Assembly: GCA_026390285.1 (NCBI GenBank)
Contig: JAPLGH010000026.1
Location: 1-22,691 of the forward strand
Reading direction: 5' to 3'
Source of the DNA: Caldisericota bacterium
GTDB taxonomy: Bacteria; Caldisericota; Caldisericia; Cryosericales; Cryosericaceae
Length of the DNA: 22,691 nucleotides
A model generated the notes under the pieces. That model worked only from the letters and a program-made list of their open reading frames with translations, was not told where the DNA came from and made no database searches. This document shows, piece by piece, positions 19,774 to 22,691 of the stretch. Position 1 is the stretch's first letter, and the number at the start of each line of letters is the position of its first letter. Made by a program: the position numbers and the translations under genes.

Positions 19774-22404
19774 ATGAAGGTATCCCGTCTTGTCATATTG
19801 CTCGTCCTGACCGCAGTTCTTGCAGCAATGCCTGGACTTCCGGCCACCCTTGCTGCAGCGCCTTCCAGCAGTGTCCTTATCCTCAACTCCTACCAGGAGG
19901 GCTACTCCTGGACTGATGATGAGGTCGCTGGAATCCGCAGCGGCCTCGCTGACGCGTTAGGGATTCAGCTCTCCGTGGAGTATCTTGACTGGCGCCGGTT
20001 TCCCTCGCAGCAGAACCTCGATCAGGTCGAGAAGCTGCTGCAGACGCGTTACGGTGCCGGTAAGCCCGATGTCTTGATCGTCACCGACAACCCGGCGCTG
20101 GACTTTGCCCTGGACCGCCGCAGCAGTCTGTTTGCCGGCGTGCCCATTGTGTTCTGTGGCATCAACAACTATCAGGCGTCTCTGCTCGGGGGAGCGAAGG
20201 ATGTCACGGGCGTGGCCGAGGAAATCGATCCCGCCGGGACACTGACACTAGCACTCAGGCTCCAAGCGCACGCCACCAATGTCTACGTCATCACCGACTT
20301 CACTGAGACGGGCCTTGCCGTTCGCCAGACGATCCAGATGGCCATCCCCGAGTTTCGGGACCGCGCTGTGTTCACATTCTCGCCTGACTCGACGATCGCA
20401 GAGGTCATGGACGCAGTGGCGAAACTCCCCAGCGGTACGATCATCCTGGCTGCCCCGTTCATTCGCGATCGCGACGGGGTCTTCATAGACATGCCGGAAT
20501 TTACTGCGGAGCTTGCCCGGCACACCAGTCTTCCCATCTACGGCATGTATGAACATTGCCTGGGTCAAGGCATTGTTGGCGGCGTGCTCACCAGCGCTCA
20601 GCTGGAGGGCACACAGGCGGGAGAACTCGCCACCCGCATCCTGGCCGGCGAACCCACCAGCTCGATTCCAGTGGTGACACAACGGTCGACACTCGTGGCA
20701 TTCGACTGGCTCAAGCTGCAGGCATTCAGTATTCCCTTGTCGAGCCTTCCTGTCGGCGCTACGGTGATCAACCGCCCGGTCACCATCCTTGACACCAACC
20801 GCAGGCTCGTCTTCTTCACCATCCTGATCATGGCCATGCTGGTGATGGGTATCGTCTTCCTTGTGATCAATGATCTCCGGCGCGAACGGGCCGAGGCCAA
20901 GGCGCTTCGTCTGGCCACCGCCATCGAACAAGCAGCCGACGCCATCGCCATCACCGATCCCGACGGCATCGTCACTTACGTCAACCCTGCTTTTGGGCAC
21001 GCGACCGGATTCCCGGAGGCCGAAAGCAGAGGACACGACATCCGGGGGCTCTTGGGAGAAGAGGTTGCAGTCCCGCTCGAGCGGCGCACAGAAGAGCATC
21101 TGACCACCTACGACAGCTGGAAGAAGAAGATCACCAGCGTACGGAAAGATGGCAGTGCAGTGGAGCTCGACTTGACGGTCAGCCCCGTCCGGGGCCCCGG
21201 CGACGAGGTTGCCAACTACACCTATGTCGGGCGTGACATTACACAGGAAGCTGCTCTCGAGGAACAGCTGCGCCAGTCCCAGAAGCTGGAGGGGATCGGG
21301 CTCCTGGCCGGCGGCGTCGCCCACGATTTCAACAACATCCTGACGGGCATTCTGGGATATGCCAACATGCTTGAGCCGGACGCCGTACCGGGGAGCACAA
21401 TGCAGCAAGGCCTACATGTCATCCAGCAGGCGGCCGAGCGAGCGGCCGAACTCACCAGGCAGCTGTTGAGCTTCGCAAGGCGAGGCAAGCACCAGAATAC
21501 CACTGTCGATCTCAACAGCACTGTCCTCGAGGTCGTCTCCCTCATCACCCGGACGGTCAACAAGAACATCACCGTTACCGAACACTTTGATACTGACCAG
21601 GCCACCGTCCTGGGAGATCCAGGACAACTCCAGCAGGTGGTCCTCAACCTGGCAATCAACGGGCGTGACGCGATGCCACGGGGTGGGAGCCTGACGTTCC
21701 GGACGTGGCGTCAGGTCCTCGACGCGGAGCAGCTCATGGCGCACCCTGGAGCCGAGCCAGGAGTGTTTGTCGCTCTCTCGGTCAAGGACAGCGGTGTCGG
21801 CATCGAGAAAAAGAACCTGCGCCGCATTTTCGAGCCCTTTTTCACAACCAAGGACGCGGAGCAGGGCACGGGTATGGGGCTCGCCATGGTCTATGGGATC
21901 GTGAAAGCGCACAAGGGGTTCATCGACGTGGGGAGCGACATCGGCAAGGGCGCCACCTTCACCGTGTACATTCCTGCAACTGACATCGCTCCCGCGACCG
22001 TCTACGCTGCCGATCTTCCTGGTAAGGGACATGGGCGCATCCTGATCGTCGACGACGAAGAGGTCGTCCGGAAGTTGGCGCGTGAGATGCTGCACCGGGC
22101 AGGGTACGACGTCGTCACCGTCACCGGTTCCACGGAGGCGGTCGCCTGGTACCGCAGCCACCCGCACGAAGCCGACCTCGTCATCATCGACATGGTCATG
22201 CCCGGCAAGGATGGTCAGGAGTGCTTCAAAGCCCTCAAGGCCATCGACCCCGCCGTTCGCGCAATCCTGTCGACGGGCTATGGGCTGGACGGCCACGCGC
22301 AGGACACCCTCGATGCAGGCATGGTTGGCTACGTTCAGAAGCCGTATCACATGGAAGACCTTGTCACTGCTGTCGCTGACGCATTGGCGGACCGGCTGTC
22401 CTGA
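19774..22404 (+). CDS. Membrane hybrid histidine kinase with periplasmic ABC-type binding-protein sensor
   Basis: An 876-residue sensor. A signal peptide occupies residues 1 to about 28 (hydrophobic core LVILLVLTAVLAAM, then LAAA-P). A periplasmic sensor follows (about 32-335), starting VLILNSYQEGYSWTDDE. It resembles the ABC transporter substrate-binding-like domain (PF04392 type) found in many sensor kinases and thought to bind a small ligand. One transmembrane helix spans about 345-368 (FFTILIMAMLVMGIVFLVI). Then come a PAS domain (378-490), HisKA with HDFNN (phospho-His 517), HATPase with N-box NLAINGRDAM (near 625) and GTGMGL (near 698), and a receiver (752-872) with D806 and K in QKPY. 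The ATG at 19774 is chosen with GGAGG at 19762-19766; a TTG at 19768 is too close to that site. It probably shares a transcript with the split kinase upstream. Confidence 0.93.
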   Translation: MKVSRLVILLVLTAVLAAMPGLPATLAAAPSSSVLILNSYQEGYSWTDDEVAGIRSGLADALGIQLSVEYLDWRRFPSQQNLDQVEKLLQTRYGAGKPDVLIVTDNPALDFALDRRSSLFAGVPIVFCGINNYQASLLGGAKDVTGVAEEIDPAGTLTLALRLQAHATNVYVITDFTETGLAVRQTIQMAIPEFRDRAVFTFSPDSTIAEVMDAVAKLPSGTIILAAPFIRDRDGVFIDMPEFTAELARHTSLPIYGMYEHCLGQGIVGGVLTSAQLEGTQAGELATRILAGEPTSSIPVVTQRSTLVAFDWLKLQAFSIPLSSLPVGATVINRPVTILDTNRRLVFFTILIMAMLVMGIVFLVINDLRRERAEAKALRLATAIEQAADAIAITDPDGIVTYVNPAFGHATGFPEAESRGHDIRGLLGEEVAVPLERRTEEHLTTYDSWKKKITSVRKDGSAVELDLTVSPVRGPGDEVANYTYVGRDITQEAALEEQLRQSQKLEGIGLLAGGVAHDFNNILTGILGYANMLEPDAVPGSTMQQGLHVIQQAAERAAELTRQLLSFARRGKHQNTTVDLNSTVLEVVSLITRTVNKNITVTEHFDTDQATVLGDPGQLQQVVLNLAINGRDAMPRGGSLTFRTWRQVLDAEQLMAHPGAEPGVFVALSVKDSGVGIEKKNLRRIFEPFFTTKDAEQGTGMGLAMVYGIVKAHKGFIDVGSDIGKGATFTVYIPATDIAPATVYAADLPGKGHGRILIVDDEEVVRKLAREMLHRAGYDVVTVTGSTEAVAWYRSHPHEADLVIIDMVMPGKDGQECFKALKAIDPAVRAILSTGYGLDGHAQDTLDAGMVGYVQKPYHMEDLVTAVADALADRLS

Positions 22405-22426
22405 CTTTCGACGGTCTCCCTGCAAC

Positions 22427-22467
22427 GCATCTGTCCGGTCCTGCCATATATGGGACCCGACAGATGC
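22427..22467. terminator. Bidirectional hairpin between convergent genes
   Basis: GCATCTGTC (22427-22435) pairs with GACAGATGC (22459-22467), and GGTCC (22437-22441) with GGACC (22453-22457), with one C/C mismatch between the stems and an 11-base loop. It lies 22 bases after the kinase stop and 22 bases beyond the stop of the minus-strand gene. No T run is present on either strand. Confidence 0.55.
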
Positions 22468-22489
22468 GGCAGTGGGAATGTCATAATGT

Positions 22490-22690
22490 CTACCGGAACA
22501 CGACGCCTACCCGCCTGATGACGATGTTGCTGACCTTCGGGCGTAGCAGTTTTGCTTCCACCGCCAAGTATTTCGCCCGAGCAGCCTGTTCCTCGGCCGT
22601 CACGGTCGCCTGCATCTGCGCTGCCAGGACCGCCAGCTGCTGCTGAAGGTCATTCACCTTCTGCTGGAGGTCCCGGGCTTTCTCCTGTAG
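22490..22690 (-). CDS. C-terminal end of a coiled-coil protein, 5' part outside the window
   Basis: On the minus strand the frame is open from the right edge to TAG at 22492-22490, giving 67 codons. It has no start in the window, so it is the 3' end of a longer gene. The peptide is rich in Q, E, A, L and K with heptad-like spacing (QEKARDLQQKVNDLQQQLAVLAAQMQ region, about 22610-22690), typical of a coiled coil. It ends with a basic tail (RPKVSNIVIRRVGVVFR). Family cannot be assigned. It is convergent with the hybrid kinase and shares the hairpin between them. Confidence 0.65.
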   Translation of the reverse strand, partial: LQEKARDLQQKVNDLQQQLAVLAAQMQATVTAEEQAARAKYLAVEAKLLRPKVSNIVIRRVGVVFR

Positions 22691-22691
22691 C

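Noticed and set aside
20248..22425. Long minus-strand open frames over the last kinase (20248-21408 and 21412-22425)
   Set aside because: These are shadows caused by GC-rich codon bias; all domain motifs are on the plus strand.
1..22691. CRISPR arrays, tRNA or rRNA genes, insertion sequences or prophage genes
   Set aside because: Reading both strands showed no regularly spaced repeats, no cloverleaf or rRNA core sequences and no transposase or integrase motifs.

Overview
The window is about 22.7 kb of GC-rich bacterial DNA (roughly 60% in most genes, lower in some sensor modules) with strong Shine-Dalgarno sites. It is dominated by large membrane or cytosolic sensors. Four PAS-containing signalling proteins lie here: one diguanylate cyclase and three hybrid histidine kinases of the HDFNN H-box type, each ending in a receiver. 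None has a separate response regulator beside it. This suggests a free-living environmental bacterium, probably living with low or changing oxygen (NapH-like Fe-S membrane protein, ferritin-VIT1 fusion). No rRNA or tRNA is present and I cannot name a phylum from the sequence.

Layout. 3-1357 (+): the end of a ferritin-like/VIT1 fusion, then a GNAT acetyltransferase. 1354-5939 (+): two sensor genes with a duplicated promoter, 5' leader and N-terminus. One is PAS3-GGDEF; the other is PAS3-HisKA-HATPase-REC. 5940-6491: a 550-base non-coding stretch with a dispersed palindrome, hairpins and direct repeats. 6492-9688 (+): a small hypothetical protein followed by a 929-residue protein. That large protein has the RNxxxHG motif of DUF4209 (an R-x4-H, HEPN-like motif) and a 330-residue disordered basic tail. 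This pair is the best candidate for an undescribed system. 9892-10683 (+): a NapH-type double 4Fe-4S membrane protein downstream of a 44-bp nested palindrome.

10739-16064 is read on the minus strand. It holds a TetR regulator and a heterodimeric ABC exporter in one tight operon, then a coupled YCII-like/LysE-like pair. The two exporter subunits have complementary degenerate and intact ATPase motifs, so they almost certainly form one asymmetric transporter, probably for a drug or lipid and controlled by the TetR protein. A 20-bp palindrome lies across the proposed TetR promoter.

16413-22404 (+): two more hybrid kinases. The first (PAS-GAF-PAS-PAS-PAS-kinase-REC) is split by a one-base deficit in a run of seven G. 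The second has a periplasmic ABC-type binding-protein sensor. A minus-strand coiled-coil gene runs off the right edge.

Other themes are a dispersed ATTCCC-N8-GGGAAT palindrome in intergenic regions (one copy forms the end of the GGDEF gene), and signs of domain shuffling among the PAS sensors: a repeated linker DNA motif and a sharp composition step inside one kinase.
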